Shown: one piece after another, positions 47,013-56,151 of the stretch
How the letters are laid out: each line of letters opens with the position of its first letter
Position numbering within the stretch: position 1 is the stretch's first letter
Source of the DNA: Novosphingobium olei
Lineage (GTDB): Bacteria > Pseudomonadota > Alphaproteobacteria > Sphingomonadales > Sphingomonadaceae
NCBI RefSeq assembly: GCF_012927405.1
Contig: NZ_JABBGM010000004.1
Span: 310,001-374,000 of the forward strand
Length of the DNA: 64,000 bases
Direction: 5' to 3'
Program-made: the position numbers and the translations under genes
Notes under the pieces: generated by a model
Told to the model about the DNA's origin: nothing
Databases searched by the model: none
The model's input: only the letters and a program-made list of their open reading frames with translations

Positions 47013-47474
47013 TCATCGTGGCAACGACATCGCTATGTCACGGTTGGCAAAGTCGTCGATGTGCTTGGCCAGCATGCGCGCGACGAGCTGTGAAGTGCCA
47101 TTCGCCCAGCGTGGCCTCAAATCCGCGACCCTGCGACCTAAGGTTCGATCAAGGTGGCCCGGCAAGGCGCTGAAGAATTCCTCGAGAAACTCGCCCATCT
47201 CGCTGCGCATCCACTCGCACGCCAAATCTTCTTGCCCGGCGAGGGCGAGGATCATGCTGGCGCGGGGGAAAGCCCCGCAAACGACGAGAATGCAAGCGGC
47301 TTCATCAAGCCCTATCGGCCGTTCGCCGCGCATGACCCGCAGCAATGTCTCCCTGTGCATGCCGACCTCGCGGGCGACCTGGTGTTTCGGTTTGTCAGCC
47401 GCTTCAACAGCGTGAGCGAGGATGCGTGCGAGGCTGTGATTAGCCTGGCCGGTCGTTGATGGGGTTGGGTGCAT
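47013..47474 (-). CDS. HTH (XRE-like) regulator of the mobile element
   Basis: The 153-aa protein has a helix-turn-helix near the N-terminus (KHQVAREVGMHRETLLRVMRGERPIG), followed by a helical C-terminal domain. GAGGAG lies 8 bp before the ATG. It is divergent from the tra operon and a candidate controller of transfer, by position only. Confidence 0.7.
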   Translation of the reverse strand: MHPTPSTTGQANHSLARILAHAVEAADKPKHQVAREVGMHRETLLRVMRGERPIGLDEAACILVVCGAFPRASMILALAGQEDLACEWMRSEMGEFLEEFFSALPGHLDRTLGRRVADLRPRWANGTSQLVARMLAKHIDDFANRDIAMSLPR

Positions 47475-47822
47475 GGCCGATTCTCCTCATTGGCAGGGAT
47501 GAGTCGCAGCCATATCCCGTTCCCCCGCATGTAGGAAAATGAAAAGAACATATACGGAACTTCTCGTTTGTAGGCGAATCATTCCCAGACGATGAGTCGC
47601 CGGAGATCGTCGACGCAGATGACGGACTTCGTCGCCAGAACATTCCACATATTCCGCCATTTGATGCGGTAATCACCGGCAGTGCTGATTTGATCTGTCC
47701 GCATCAGTCCGCGTTCCGGGCGTTTGCACCTCCCGATCTTTCCTACACCGATTTCCTAGATGCATGTGGAAGGCACAGCGAACGAAAGGACGCTGTGTTC
47801 CCCCCTCCAGACGGAGCTCCAT
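47475..47822. promoter_or_regulatory. Control region upstream of the transfer operon
   Basis: This 348-bp region separates the HTH gene from traA and should contain the tra promoter and the HTH promoter. It includes AT-rich segments around 47536-47575. A possible 42-aa minus-strand ORF is listed separately. No clear operator dyad was found by eye. Confidence 0.45.
47579..47706 (-). CDS. Possible small protein, 42 aa
   Basis: From ATG 47706 the frame reads MRTDQISTAGDYRIKWRN and continues with MWNVLATKSVICVDDLRR to a TGA at 47579. Codon use looks coding-like and the frame extends upstream without stops, but there is no strong ribosome site. Function unknown. Confidence 0.25.
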
Positions 47823-48152
47823 ATGCAGTCCCTCACCCTCCCCCGGCGCATCGGCGCGAACGGCTTTGGCAAGGCCGTCAACTTTGCCATCCCGGTCGCG
47901 CTCGCCGCTCTTGCCGCGAGCGCAGCTTACGCAGGCGCCGACACGACGTTCACCCCGGCACTGACCAAGTTCACCGACTTTCTCGAAGGCTCGGGCGGCA
48001 AGATCATCACCGTGCTCAGTCTCGCCGGCGGTCTCATCGGCCTCGCCTCGGGCCGGTTCTCGCTCGGACAGGTCGCGGTTCCGGTCGGCGTCGGCATCGG
48101 CGTCGGCACGGGTGTCCCGATCGTCACTTCGGTCGTGACCGCGGTCATCTGA
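47823..48152 (+). CDS. traA: Conjugative pilin TraA
   Basis: The 109-aa prepilin has a long leader with a hydrophobic signal (AIPVALAALAASAAYAGADT), then two hydrophobic helices (GKIITVLSLAGGLIGLASG, VAVPVGVGIGVGTGVPIV) joined by a short loop, as in F-type pilin. GGAG lies 6 bp before ATG 47823; an ATG at 47760 opens a longer frame but lacks support. First gene of the transfer operon. Confidence 0.82.
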   Translation: MQSLTLPRRIGANGFGKAVNFAIPVALAALAASAAYAGADTTFTPALTKFTDFLEGSGGKIITVLSLAGGLIGLASGRFSLGQVAVPVGVGIGVGTGVPIVTSVVTAVI

Positions 48153-48179
48153 CGGTCGGGCACGGGAAGGCGCGTCTTC

Positions 48180-48467
48180 ATGGCGGACCCATACATCATT
48201 CCTCGTCGGCTCGACGACCCGGAGCTCATCGGCTTCTGGACCATCGACGAGTTCGCCGGGATGATCGTCCCCTTCACCTGGGGGATCCTCAGCCAGCATA
48301 TCTTCATCGGCATCGTTGTCGCCTTCGGCGCCTGGTTCGCGCTGCGAAAGGCAAAAGCAGGACGCGCCAGCTCCTGGGTAGCCCATGCCGCATATTGGTA
48401 TCTGCCGGCCGGATTTCTGGGTCTCAGGTCGACGCCGCCTTCCCACTGCCGTCTGCTTGCCGGTTGA
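48180..48467 (+). CDS. traL: T4SS pilus assembly protein TraL
   Basis: The 95-aa protein opens with the TraL motif YIIPRRLDDPELIGFWTIDE and has one hydrophobic segment (MIVPFTWGILSQHIFIGIVV). It belongs to the inner-membrane base of F-type systems and lies 27 bp after traA. Confidence 0.9.
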   Translation: MADPYIIPRRLDDPELIGFWTIDEFAGMIVPFTWGILSQHIFIGIVVAFGAWFALRKAKAGRASSWVAHAAYWYLPAGFLGLRSTPPSHCRLLAG

Positions 48468-48479
48468 GGGGAGAAACCC

Positions 48480-49052
48480 ATGTTTGCCGACATTTCACAC
48501 GAGCGCCAGCAATCGCTGCTGCGCCAGCGTAATCTCCTGGCCTTGACCAGCACGGGACTTGGGTTTGCCTTGGTCATCGCGACCAGCCTTGCCGCGACCC
48601 GCGACCGCGAGGTCGTGCTGCTTCCGACGTTGCCCAAGCAACTGACCGTGACCAGCGCCGGCGTGCAGGCCGAATATCTCGAGCTCGTCACCCGTGACAC
48701 CGCGCTCATTCTCCTGAACCGGAGCCCAGAAGGCCTCGACTATTGGATGAACGAAATCCTGAAGCTTGCCGATCCGGCCAGCTACGGGGGTCTCAAGGCT
48801 GACCTCGTTCGCATCGTCGAGGAGCAGCGCGGTTCGGATGTCACCCAGGCGTTCGTCATTCGCTCGATGAAGGTGGACCCGAAGGGACTGACGTCGGACG
48901 TGACTGGCACGCTCAAGACGTTTGTTGGCGCTCAGGTCATCGCCAGCGACGAGCGCCGCTTCCGCTTCAACTGGACCTACCGAGGACTGCGCCTCGCGCT
49001 GTCGGGTTTCGTCCAACTCCCCAACCAAGACAAAGCCAAGGAGGCCCAGTGA
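48480..49052 (+). CDS. traE: T4SS protein TraE
   Basis: The 190-aa protein has one N-terminal TM (NLLALTSTGLGFALVIATSL) and a VirB8-like periplasmic domain with the TraE segment VTSAGVQAEYLELVTRDTAL. It is an inner-membrane scaffold of the transfer channel. One base of overlap with traK (TGATG). Confidence 0.9.
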   Translation: MFADISHERQQSLLRQRNLLALTSTGLGFALVIATSLAATRDREVVLLPTLPKQLTVTSAGVQAEYLELVTRDTALILLNRSPEGLDYWMNEILKLADPASYGGLKADLVRIVEEQRGSDVTQAFVIRSMKVDPKGLTSDVTGTLKTFVGAQVIASDERRFRFNWTYRGLRLALSGFVQLPNQDKAKEAQ

Positions 49053-49807
49053 TGGCTTACCGAACCCAGAGGCGTGCGCGAGCCGCCCTGCATGGTCTTG
49101 CGGCGATCGCCGCATGCGTCGCCGGGCCGGCCTTCGCCGACCAGTTCAAGCAAGCCGCCGATGGCGCTGGCATCGAGTGCGTGGTCTCGGCCCGCGAACT
49201 CACGCGCTTCGCCCTGGTCGACGATCAGTTCGCCAGCGTGTCGAAGATATCGACGGGCACACCGTACAACGACTTCGCGGTCACCAACGAACCGCTGCGC
49301 GGCGACATCTACGTATCGGTCCCAGAGACCTACGCGGCGAGGTCAATCAGCTTCTTTGCCACGACCAAGAAGGGATTCGTCTACAAGATTGCCTGCCAGG
49401 TCGAGAGCATCCCTGCGGCTCAGGTTTTCATCACCAATCCGTCAATCGCCAAGAATGACGCGGCCCGCTGGGAAGCCGAGACCCCGCTCGCCACGAGCGC
49501 GGTTCGCCTTGTCCAGGCGATGGCCAACGATCGGACCATCGAAGGCTTCGAGGTACGGCAGTCCTCGGCCGTGCCCGCCCGCATCGGCGACATCGAGGTC
49601 CAGCTCGTCGCCGACTATCGGGGCGCCAGCCTCGCCGGGAAGGTCATCCGGGTCACCAACCGCGGATCCAAACGGCTGAACCTCTCCGAGCGCGACCTTG
49701 CGCCGAAGGACAGCCTGGCCGTCTCGATCGCCAATCCGGCGCTCGACCCCGGCTCCAGCACGACCGCCTTCGTGGTCGGCATGAACGGGGAGAGCAGCCA
49801 TGACTGA
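49052..49807 (+). CDS. traK: T4SS secretin-like protein TraK
   Basis: The 251-aa exported protein (signal ending AGPAFADQ) has a VirB9/secretin-like periplasmic domain: LTRFALVDDQFASVSK and GDIYVSVPETYAARSISFFA. It joins TraB and TraV in the outer-membrane core complex. AAGGAGG precedes ATG 49052. Confidence 0.9.
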   Translation: MAYRTQRRARAALHGLAAIAACVAGPAFADQFKQAADGAGIECVVSARELTRFALVDDQFASVSKISTGTPYNDFAVTNEPLRGDIYVSVPETYAARSISFFATTKKGFVYKIACQVESIPAAQVFITNPSIAKNDAARWEAETPLATSAVRLVQAMANDRTIEGFEVRQSSAVPARIGDIEVQLVADYRGASLAGKVIRVTNRGSKRLNLSERDLAPKDSLAVSIANPALDPGSSTTAFVVGMNGESSHD

Positions 49808-51137
49808 CACGCACGACCTTCAGCCTCCCCTGCAGGCCGAACCTGCTTCGCCGTCGGAAGCGGCCGGTCTCAACGCCCGAACCGCCAAACGGCAGAAGCT
49901 GCTTCTCGCCTCCATCGGCGCGATTGCCCTGGCCGGCGGCAGTTGGCTCATCTTGGGCAGTGACGACAAGGCGAAGTCGAACGATCCCGACGCGGCCCGT
50001 ACCATCGACACGGCCGGGCTCGTCAACCGCGATCTCTCGCAGCGCGAATTTGTCGCCACCTATGGAAACCGCCTCGACGCGGTGACGCGCGAGCAGAAGG
50101 CGCTCAAGGACGCGGCTGTCCCACGAAACGAGGTCGAGGCCCAGCTCGCTGCTCTCAAAGCGGAGAACCAGGCCATGCGGGTCGATGGTCAGGCCGCGAT
50201 CGACGCGATCTCGGCCGAGAATGCGGACCTCAAATCCCGGCTTGCTGCGCAAGGTTCCGCCCCGGCACCGTCTTCCACCGCGCCGGCATACGGACCGCAG
50301 GCGGGCGGGTATGACGCGCGTGGCCGCACTGTGCTCCCGCCGCAGGCCGGAGCAGCCGCCGTGGCTGGCGGGGAGACGACCGTCCCTGCCCCCGGCGAAG
50401 TGAAGCTGATGAGCTTTGCTTCGGACAAGGCGAACACCGGCGGCCTGAAGGCAACCAGACCAGAAGCGCCGCCGGTTGTGGTCGAGGACTCGCCCGACTA
50501 TCTGCCGCCGAACTCCTACGCATCGGCGCGCGTGATTGTCGGCGTCGATGCCTCTGCTGGGGTTGCAAGCCAGACCGATCCCCTTCCGGTGGTCTTGAGG
50601 ATCACCGGGCCGGCGCGATCGGTCCTGCAAAACGGCAAGGTACTGACAACCCGGATCCAGGGCTGCGTGGTCAACGGCGCGGCGCGCGGAGATCTCTCGT
50701 CGGAGAAGGTCTACGTCAAGCTCGCCCGCATGACCTGCGATCAGCCTGGCGGGCGCGTCGCCGTGAGCGAGGTCAAAGGCTTCATCAGCTTTGCCGGCAA
50801 GTCCGGGGTGCGCGGGCGTGTCGTGAGCCGCGAGGGCAATCTCGTGACACAGGCGCTGCTCGCCGGGATCGTCGGCGGGTTCGGGCGCGGCTTTTCCGCC
50901 AACGCCAATTCGACCTTCTCCGCGACGCGCACCAATCCCGACGGCAGCCGGTCGAAACTCTCCGCCGGCGACATTGTCGGCGGAGGGTTCGGCCAGGGCG
51001 CGGCAGATGCCGCCGATACGGTCAGCAAATACCTGATCGAACGCGCCGAACAGTACCAGCCCGTGGTCGAGATGCCGACCGGCATCGATGTCGAAATCGT
51101 CTTTCTCGACGGCGTTTACGTGAGGAACTCCCGATGA
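49800..51137 (+). CDS. traB: T4SS core protein TraB (VirB10-like)
   Basis: The 445-aa protein has a TM segment (LLLASIGAIALAGGSWLILG), a coiled-coil stretch (residues about 95-145), a Pro-rich region, and the VirB10-type domain (ITGPARSVLQNGKVLTTRIQG, KVYVKLARMTCDQPGG). It spans the envelope and links inner and outer parts. It overlaps traK and the dsbC gene. Confidence 0.93.
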   Translation: MTDTHDLQPPLQAEPASPSEAAGLNARTAKRQKLLLASIGAIALAGGSWLILGSDDKAKSNDPDAARTIDTAGLVNRDLSQREFVATYGNRLDAVTREQKALKDAAVPRNEVEAQLAALKAENQAMRVDGQAAIDAISAENADLKSRLAAQGSAPAPSSTAPAYGPQAGGYDARGRTVLPPQAGAAAVAGGETTVPAPGEVKLMSFASDKANTGGLKATRPEAPPVVVEDSPDYLPPNSYASARVIVGVDASAGVASQTDPLPVVLRITGPARSVLQNGKVLTTRIQGCVVNGAARGDLSSEKVYVKLARMTCDQPGGRVAVSEVKGFISFAGKSGVRGRVVSREGNLVTQALLAGIVGGFGRGFSANANSTFSATRTNPDGSRSKLSAGDIVGGGFGQGAADAADTVSKYLIERAEQYQPVVEMPTGIDVEIVFLDGVYVRNSR

Positions 51138-52015
51138 TTGAAGCCCCCAAGCAAGGGCGAAGCCGCTGGCTTCGTCCCGCGGCAGGCATTGCCGCTCTGA
51201 TCACCCTGTCCGCCGCCACCGGCTGGGGCGTGGCCAGTCTCGCCTCCCCTGCCAGCGGACCCGATACCGCCAAGGTGCGCGCAGCGCTCAAGCTGCGCCT
51301 TCCCAAGACGCCGATCGACGCCATCACCTGCAAGGGGCTTGGCGGCCTGTGCGAGGTCGCCTCGAAGTCGACGCTCTTCTACGTCGACCGCGCGGCCAAA
51401 TATCTGGTTATTGGGCGGGTCTATGACATGGAGGCGCGCCAAGACCTGACGGCTGCCCGTCTGCTGGCGCTTAATCCCGACCTCCTCGCAGCAGGCGCAG
51501 CCCGGCGTTCAGGCGGGGAGGATGCCCCTCCCCCGCAGCGCGCGAGCGTTCCGGCGCGCGTTTCGCTTGGCCAACTTCCGGCCAGCGGCGCGATTTCCTG
51601 GGGACCGGCCAATGGTCCGAGGGTGGTCGTCTTTTCCGATTTCCACTGCGGCTACTGCAAGAAGCTCGAAGCCGAATTGAAGGCGATCGGCGCGCGGGTC
51701 GAGGAACGACCGATTTCGATCTTCGGGGCGGAAAGCCGCAAGGACTCCGAGCGCGTGATCTGCGCGGCCCGGCCGGAAATTGCGCTCCATATGGCCTATT
51801 CGGGGCTGGCGCTCGCCAATCCCAAGCCGTGCGATACCAGCGGCCTCGACGCCAACGAAGCTTTCGCGAAGGCGCACGGCTTTGGCGGCACGCCGGTCAT
51901 TGTCCGCCCATCCGATGGCGCGGTCCTCGAAGGCTTCCGCCCCGCGGCGGCACTGCGCGCCTTCCTCTCCGGCGCCCCCACCCCCGATTCCGGAAAGGAC
52001 AAAACCCATGGCTAA
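51134..52015 (+). CDS. dsbC: DsbC-like thiol-disulfide isomerase of the transfer operon
   Basis: The 293-aa protein has an N-terminal anchor/signal, a DsbC-type dimerisation segment, and a thioredoxin fold with the active-site CGYC in VVFSDFHCGYCKKLEAELKA plus the cis-Pro loop GTPVIV. It probably isomerises disulfides in Cys-rich TraU, TraN and TraH, all encoded downstream. Confidence 0.9.
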   Translation: MIEAPKQGRSRWLRPAAGIAALITLSAATGWGVASLASPASGPDTAKVRAALKLRLPKTPIDAITCKGLGGLCEVASKSTLFYVDRAAKYLVIGRVYDMEARQDLTAARLLALNPDLLAAGAARRSGGEDAPPPQRASVPARVSLGQLPASGAISWGPANGPRVVVFSDFHCGYCKKLEAELKAIGARVEERPISIFGAESRKDSERVICAARPEIALHMAYSGLALANPKPCDTSGLDANEAFAKAHGFGGTPVIVRPSDGAVLEGFRPAAALRAFLSGAPTPDSGKDKTHG

Positions 52016-52775
52016 TCCCATGCGCCTAGCCGCGTGCGTCTGCCTCGCTGCCCTGGTGAGCGGCTGCGCCACCTTAGGCACCAACGTCAAAGGCGATTTC
52101 ACCTGCCGTGCGCCCAAGGGCGACTGCGCCCCCTCCCACGTGATCGATGCGCGTGCCACCACCGAAATCGATAGCGCGGCAGCGTCTACCGAGCTGGCCC
52201 GGGTGCGAGCAGGGGTCGCCGCAGGCGATACGTCGCGTACGTCCGAGCGCACGCTCAAGATCGTGTTTCCGGCGCATGTCGATGAGGCGGGAACGCTGCA
52301 CGACGAAGCCGTCGCCTGGGCCGTCATCGAAAATCCGCGCTGGGCGGCCGAGCTGCGGCGCAGGCCCGGCGACGATGCCGCACCGCCGCTCATGCGCGAG
52401 CTGCGGCGAAAGCTCAAATCGGCGCAGCAAAGGACGGAGGCCATTGCCGATGATGCGCCGTCAAACATGATCGAGGAGTCCGAGCCGGCGCGCGGAGCAT
52501 CCGATGCCGTGCCAGACGCCTCGCCCTTTTCACTCGCCGCTCCTCCCGCCCCCGACACGCAAGTTGCCTCGCCGCCGGTCCTCCCCTCCACGGCGCGCGA
52601 GGCCATTGCCGGTGCCAAGGCGCCGGCGGTCGAGGGGTTCGACGTGCTGCCCCCGCATGATCGAACCCCTCGGCCTCTTGTCCAGGGGACGCCCCCGAAT
52701 TTCCCGAGCATCGAGGCGATCGAAGCCGCCAAGGCAGCAGCGGCCAAGGCCGCGCCCAACAAGGATCACAGGTGA
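52008..52775 (+). CDS. traV: T4SS outer-membrane lipoprotein TraV
   Basis: The 255-aa lipoprotein has lipobox ALVSGCATLG (Cys20), then the TraV motif GDFTCRAPKGDC and a Pro/Ala-rich C-terminus. It anchors the TraK/TraB core to the outer membrane. GGAAAGGA precedes ATG 52008, inside the end of dsbC. Confidence 0.88.
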   Translation: MANPMRLAACVCLAALVSGCATLGTNVKGDFTCRAPKGDCAPSHVIDARATTEIDSAAASTELARVRAGVAAGDTSRTSERTLKIVFPAHVDEAGTLHDEAVAWAVIENPRWAAELRRRPGDDAAPPLMRELRRKLKSAQQRTEAIADDAPSNMIEESEPARGASDAVPDASPFSLAAPPAPDTQVASPPVLPSTAREAIAGAKAPAVEGFDVLPPHDRTPRPLVQGTPPNFPSIEAIEAAKAAAAKAAPNKDHR

Positions 52776-55321
52776 TGGCCGAGAAACTGAAGTCGATTGT
52801 CGACCGGGTCCTCTCGGGTCTGCTGGGCGATGCGGAGCATGCCGAAAAGGGCCGCCCCCAGCTGATGCTCGACATGCTGTCGGACTGGCTTCCCTACCGG
52901 GTCTACGATCCCCAGAGCCGGCTCTATTTCAACGCGCGGTCGAAGGGCTTCATCCTTTCGGTGACCCCGTTGATCGGCGCCGACGAACGGACCGGCGAGA
53001 TCCTGGGGCAGTTTTTCTCCGAGGGGCTGCCCGCGGGCGCTTGCCTCCAGGTGCTGCATCTTGCCAGCCCTCGCATCAGCCGGATCGTCGCTCCCTGGTT
53101 TGCACCGCGCTACGTCCAGGGCGGCGTCTATGAAGCGATCGCCCGGCACCGCGCAAAGCGGCTCTACAGTCTCGTCTGGCAGTCGGGCTCGAGCGATGCC
53201 CCGTTCCATGCCCGCCATCACCAGGTGATCGTGTCGGTCGGCGTTCCCGCCGCAAAGGCGACGAGCAACGAGGATCTCAAGCACACCCGCGACGGCCTGA
53301 TCGCGATGCTCAAGTCCCTGAACCTCGGTGTGGCCGAAGTGGGTCCGCAGGAACTCATCGCGGTGATCGACGATCTGACCTCGCCGACAACCGCACCGCA
53401 GGACGATGCGGTTCCCTACAATCCCAACGACCCGATTGCTGCCCAAGCCATCCGTCACGATATCGAACTCGTCGTCCACGAGGACCGGATGCAGCTCCGC
53501 ACCGAGCGGTTCCGACCCACTGGCAAGGTCAACGACGGCGTGCCCGAGATCGGCACCGTCTATCCCGACGCCTTCGACGTGCGGCACTATGCGTCGCGCA
53601 ACATGCCGCAGCGATGGGCGCCGTGGGAATGCGCGCGGCTGATCGGCGACCTCTTCACCGACAAGCTGCGTTTCCCATGTCCCACCGCGACCATGCTTTG
53701 CCTGGTCTATCCCGATCAGGAAGCCGCTGCGGCAAAGGCTGGATTCAAGTTCATGCGCACGACGAGCCTTTCCGGCACGCGCAGCGCCCGTTTCCTGCCG
53801 CGCATCGGCGAGCAGGCAGCCGAGTGGCAGCATGTACAGTCCGAGCTCCAGGAAGGGCGCCGGCTTGTCCGGGTCTTCTACGGCCTGACGGCCTTCTCGC
53901 CGCTTGGATCGGGCGACCGGCACGAGCGGGCCATCAAGTCGATCTACAAGGCTGCCGGCTGGGATCTCGCCGACGAGCGCTATCTCCAGGTCCAGGGTTT
54001 GCTGGCAGCCATGCCGTTGACGCTGGCCGACGGGCTTGGCGCGGATATGGAGCGGCTAAAGCGGTTCAAGACGGTGCTGTCGACGACGGCCGCCAACATC
54101 GCCCCGATGCAGGGCGAATATCTGGGCAGTGCTCATCCGCATCTGCTCTTCGTCGGACGCCGGGGCCAGCCCTTCTTCTGGTCGCCGTTCGAGAATGATG
54201 CCGGGAACCACAATGTCGCGATCTGCGGCAAGTCGGGCTCGGGCAAATCGGTGCTGCTCCAGGAGATGTGCGCAGCGCTGCGCGGGGCGGGCGCGCAGGT
54301 GGTGGTCATCGACGATGGCCGCAGCTTCGAGCATTCGGTCAAGCTTCAGGGCGGACGCTTCGTCGAGTTCACGATGAAGGCGGGCTTCTGCCTCAATCCC
54401 TTCTCGATGATCGATGCCACGCGAGCTCAGGCCGACGAGGATTACCGCCTCGACTGCTTCGGGATGATCAAGGCCATCGTCGGTCAGATGGCCCGGCACT
54501 CCGCCCGCCTCAACGATACCGAACGCGGCCTCATCGACCGGGCGGTCAATTCCGTGTGGAACGAACATGGCGCCGATGCGAGCATCACCGCCGTAGGCGA
54601 TGCGCTTGTGGCGCTCGGCAGCGAGGCCGCCGCGGATCTCGCGACGGCTCTCGCTCCGTTCATGGCCGGCGGGACCTACGGAGCCTTCTTCGAGGGGCAG
54701 GCCAGCCTCGACCTCGATGCCGATTTCACGGTCTTCGAGATGTCGGACCTCGCGAGCCGGGAGGAACTGCGCGCGGTTGTGCTGTCCGCCATCATGTTCA
54801 TGACCAGCCAGGCGATGACCCGCAGCCCTCGCTCGGTTCGGAAGCTGCTGCTGATCGACGAGGCGTGGTCGATGCTGAAGGGCGGCTCGATGGGCGAGTT
54901 TGTCGAGACCTATGCCCGCACCTGCCGCAAATACGGCGGGGCGCTCGCCACCGCGACCCAATCGCTCAACGACTATTACAAGTCCGATGGCGCGACCGCC
55001 GCACTCGAAAACAGCGACTGGATGCTGATCCTCCAGCAGAAGCCGGAGACCATCGCCGACTTCAAGGCATCGAAGCGCCTCGACATGGACGACCGGACCG
55101 AGACCTTGATCCGCAGCCTCAAGCGCTCGGGCAACGACTATTCGGAAGTGTTCATCAAGGGGCCGGAAACCGAGGCGATCGGCCGACTCGTCCTCGACGA
55201 CTATTCGGCGACGCTCTTTTCGAGCTCTCCGCAGACCTTTGCCGCGATCGACGCCGAGATCGCCCGAGGCCACCAGCTCGCCGACGCGATCGAGCGGATC
55301 GCCTTCGCCAATCGCTCCTGA
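52775..55321 (+). CDS. traC: T4SS assembly ATPase TraC (VirB4-like)
   Basis: The 848-aa protein has an N-terminal TraC/VirB4 domain, then the ATPase with Walker A CGKSGSGKSVLLQEM near residue 484, Walker B LLLIDEAWSML near 692, and a RecA-like motif around ATATQSLNDYYKS. It energises pilus assembly. ATG 52775 overlaps the traV stop; the in-frame GTG at 52772 is less likely. Confidence 0.95.
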   Translation: MAEKLKSIVDRVLSGLLGDAEHAEKGRPQLMLDMLSDWLPYRVYDPQSRLYFNARSKGFILSVTPLIGADERTGEILGQFFSEGLPAGACLQVLHLASPRISRIVAPWFAPRYVQGGVYEAIARHRAKRLYSLVWQSGSSDAPFHARHHQVIVSVGVPAAKATSNEDLKHTRDGLIAMLKSLNLGVAEVGPQELIAVIDDLTSPTTAPQDDAVPYNPNDPIAAQAIRHDIELVVHEDRMQLRTERFRPTGKVNDGVPEIGTVYPDAFDVRHYASRNMPQRWAPWECARLIGDLFTDKLRFPCPTATMLCLVYPDQEAAAAKAGFKFMRTTSLSGTRSARFLPRIGEQAAEWQHVQSELQEGRRLVRVFYGLTAFSPLGSGDRHERAIKSIYKAAGWDLADERYLQVQGLLAAMPLTLADGLGADMERLKRFKTVLSTTAANIAPMQGEYLGSAHPHLLFVGRRGQPFFWSPFENDAGNHNVAICGKSGSGKSVLLQEMCAALRGAGAQVVVIDDGRSFEHSVKLQGGRFVEFTMKAGFCLNPFSMIDATRAQADEDYRLDCFGMIKAIVGQMARHSARLNDTERGLIDRAVNSVWNEHGADASITAVGDALVALGSEAAADLATALAPFMAGGTYGAFFEGQASLDLDADFTVFEMSDLASREELRAVVLSAIMFMTSQAMTRSPRSVRKLLLIDEAWSMLKGGSMGEFVETYARTCRKYGGALATATQSLNDYYKSDGATAALENSDWMLILQQKPETIADFKASKRLDMDDRTETLIRSLKRSGNDYSEVFIKGPETEAIGRLVLDDYSATLFSSSPQTFAAIDAEIARGHQLADAIERIAFANRS

Positions 55322-55351
55322 AATCTCCCTTTATTAAAGGATTTTGTTTCC

Positions 55352-55747
55352 ATGCCTCTTCATGTCGTCACTCCCTTCGATCGGGCTCACGAACCCCAGC
55401 TGGACGAAGACCTCGATCTTCCGCCCGGGCCCACCTGGCGCCGGCACGCCGCGGATACCTGCTTCATCCTCATCAAGGCCGGCGGATTCCTGGCCTCGAC
55501 CTATCTGATGACGCTTGGCCTGCCGCTGCTCTTCGTCCTGATGATTTCGGGCGGCAGCGTGGACGTGTTTTTCGCGCAGATCGCCAATCTGGCCGACCGC
55601 TTTCTGTCGGCCGATGCCGCTCGCCAGTCCGGCTTCGTCGAAGAACTGAAGTTCGGTCTCATCGGTCTCGCCACCCTGATGGCGATCTGGCGCATGCCGC
55701 GCTTCCTCAATGAGGTCGCCGACGGACTCCGGGAGGAAGAGCTGTGA
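55352..55747 (+). CDS. Transfer-operon membrane protein, unknown
   Basis: The 131-aa protein has a charged N-terminus and two hydrophobic segments (FLASTYLMTLGLPLLFVLMI and EELKFGLIGLATLMAIW). It sits between traC and trbI with a GTGA overlap to trbI. I recognise no F-plasmid equivalent. Its fixed place in the operon suggests an accessory inner-membrane part of the channel. Confidence 0.65.
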   Translation: MPLHVVTPFDRAHEPQLDEDLDLPPGPTWRRHAADTCFILIKAGGFLASTYLMTLGLPLLFVLMISGGSVDVFFAQIANLADRFLSADAARQSGFVEELKFGLIGLATLMAIWRMPRFLNEVADGLREEEL

Positions 55748-56151
55748 AGAACATTCTGGCAACATCAAGTATTTCGAGGCGGTTTTCGGGGCTCAACCTA
55801 ACTGCGATTGCGCTTGCGTTGAGCATGCTCGGTTCAACCCTCTGGGGCGTCTGGGCGACCCAAGCACTCCTCGATCTGCGCAAGCGCGAGGTCGTGACGG
55901 TGCAACTGAGCCGCATCATGGGCGACTTCATCGAAGCCGAAGCTCGCGCGGGGCGGACGCCGGAAGAAACCAAGCAGCGGGTGCAAGCCTACCTCCAGGC
56001 GGTCGAGGCATCCGTCCAGCGCCTGGCGCGCGACGGACGCACGGTCCTGGTCGCCGAAGCTGTGGTTGCCGGCAGCACCCCCGACCTCACCGAAACCGTG
56101 CGCGTCGATGTCGAGCGCCGGATGGGAGCCATTCCCGATGCGCGCCGCTGA
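55744..56151 (+). CDS. trbI: F-type conjugation protein TrbI
   Basis: The 135-aa protein has one TM near the N-terminus (LTAIALALSMLGSTLWGVWAT) followed by a helical domain (VTVQLSRIMGDFIEAEARAG), matching F TrbI in size, topology and operon place. F TrbI influences pilus retraction. GTG start in the preceding stop. Confidence 0.8.
   Translation: MKNILATSSISRRFSGLNLTAIALALSMLGSTLWGVWATQALLDLRKREVVTVQLSRIMGDFIEAEARAGRTPEETKQRVQAYLQAVEASVQRLARDGRTVLVAEAVVAGSTPDLTETVRVDVERRMGAIPDARR

Noticed and set aside
12793..47474. Search for an integrase, transposase, insertion sequence or terminal inverted repeats
   Set aside because: None was found. AlpA-like and HTH genes are present, but no recombinase, so an integrative element is only inferred.
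47673..48709. Minus-strand ORFs of 257 and 260 aa over traA-traL-traE
   Set aside because: They are antisense shadows; the plus strand encodes recognisable Tra proteins with coupled starts.
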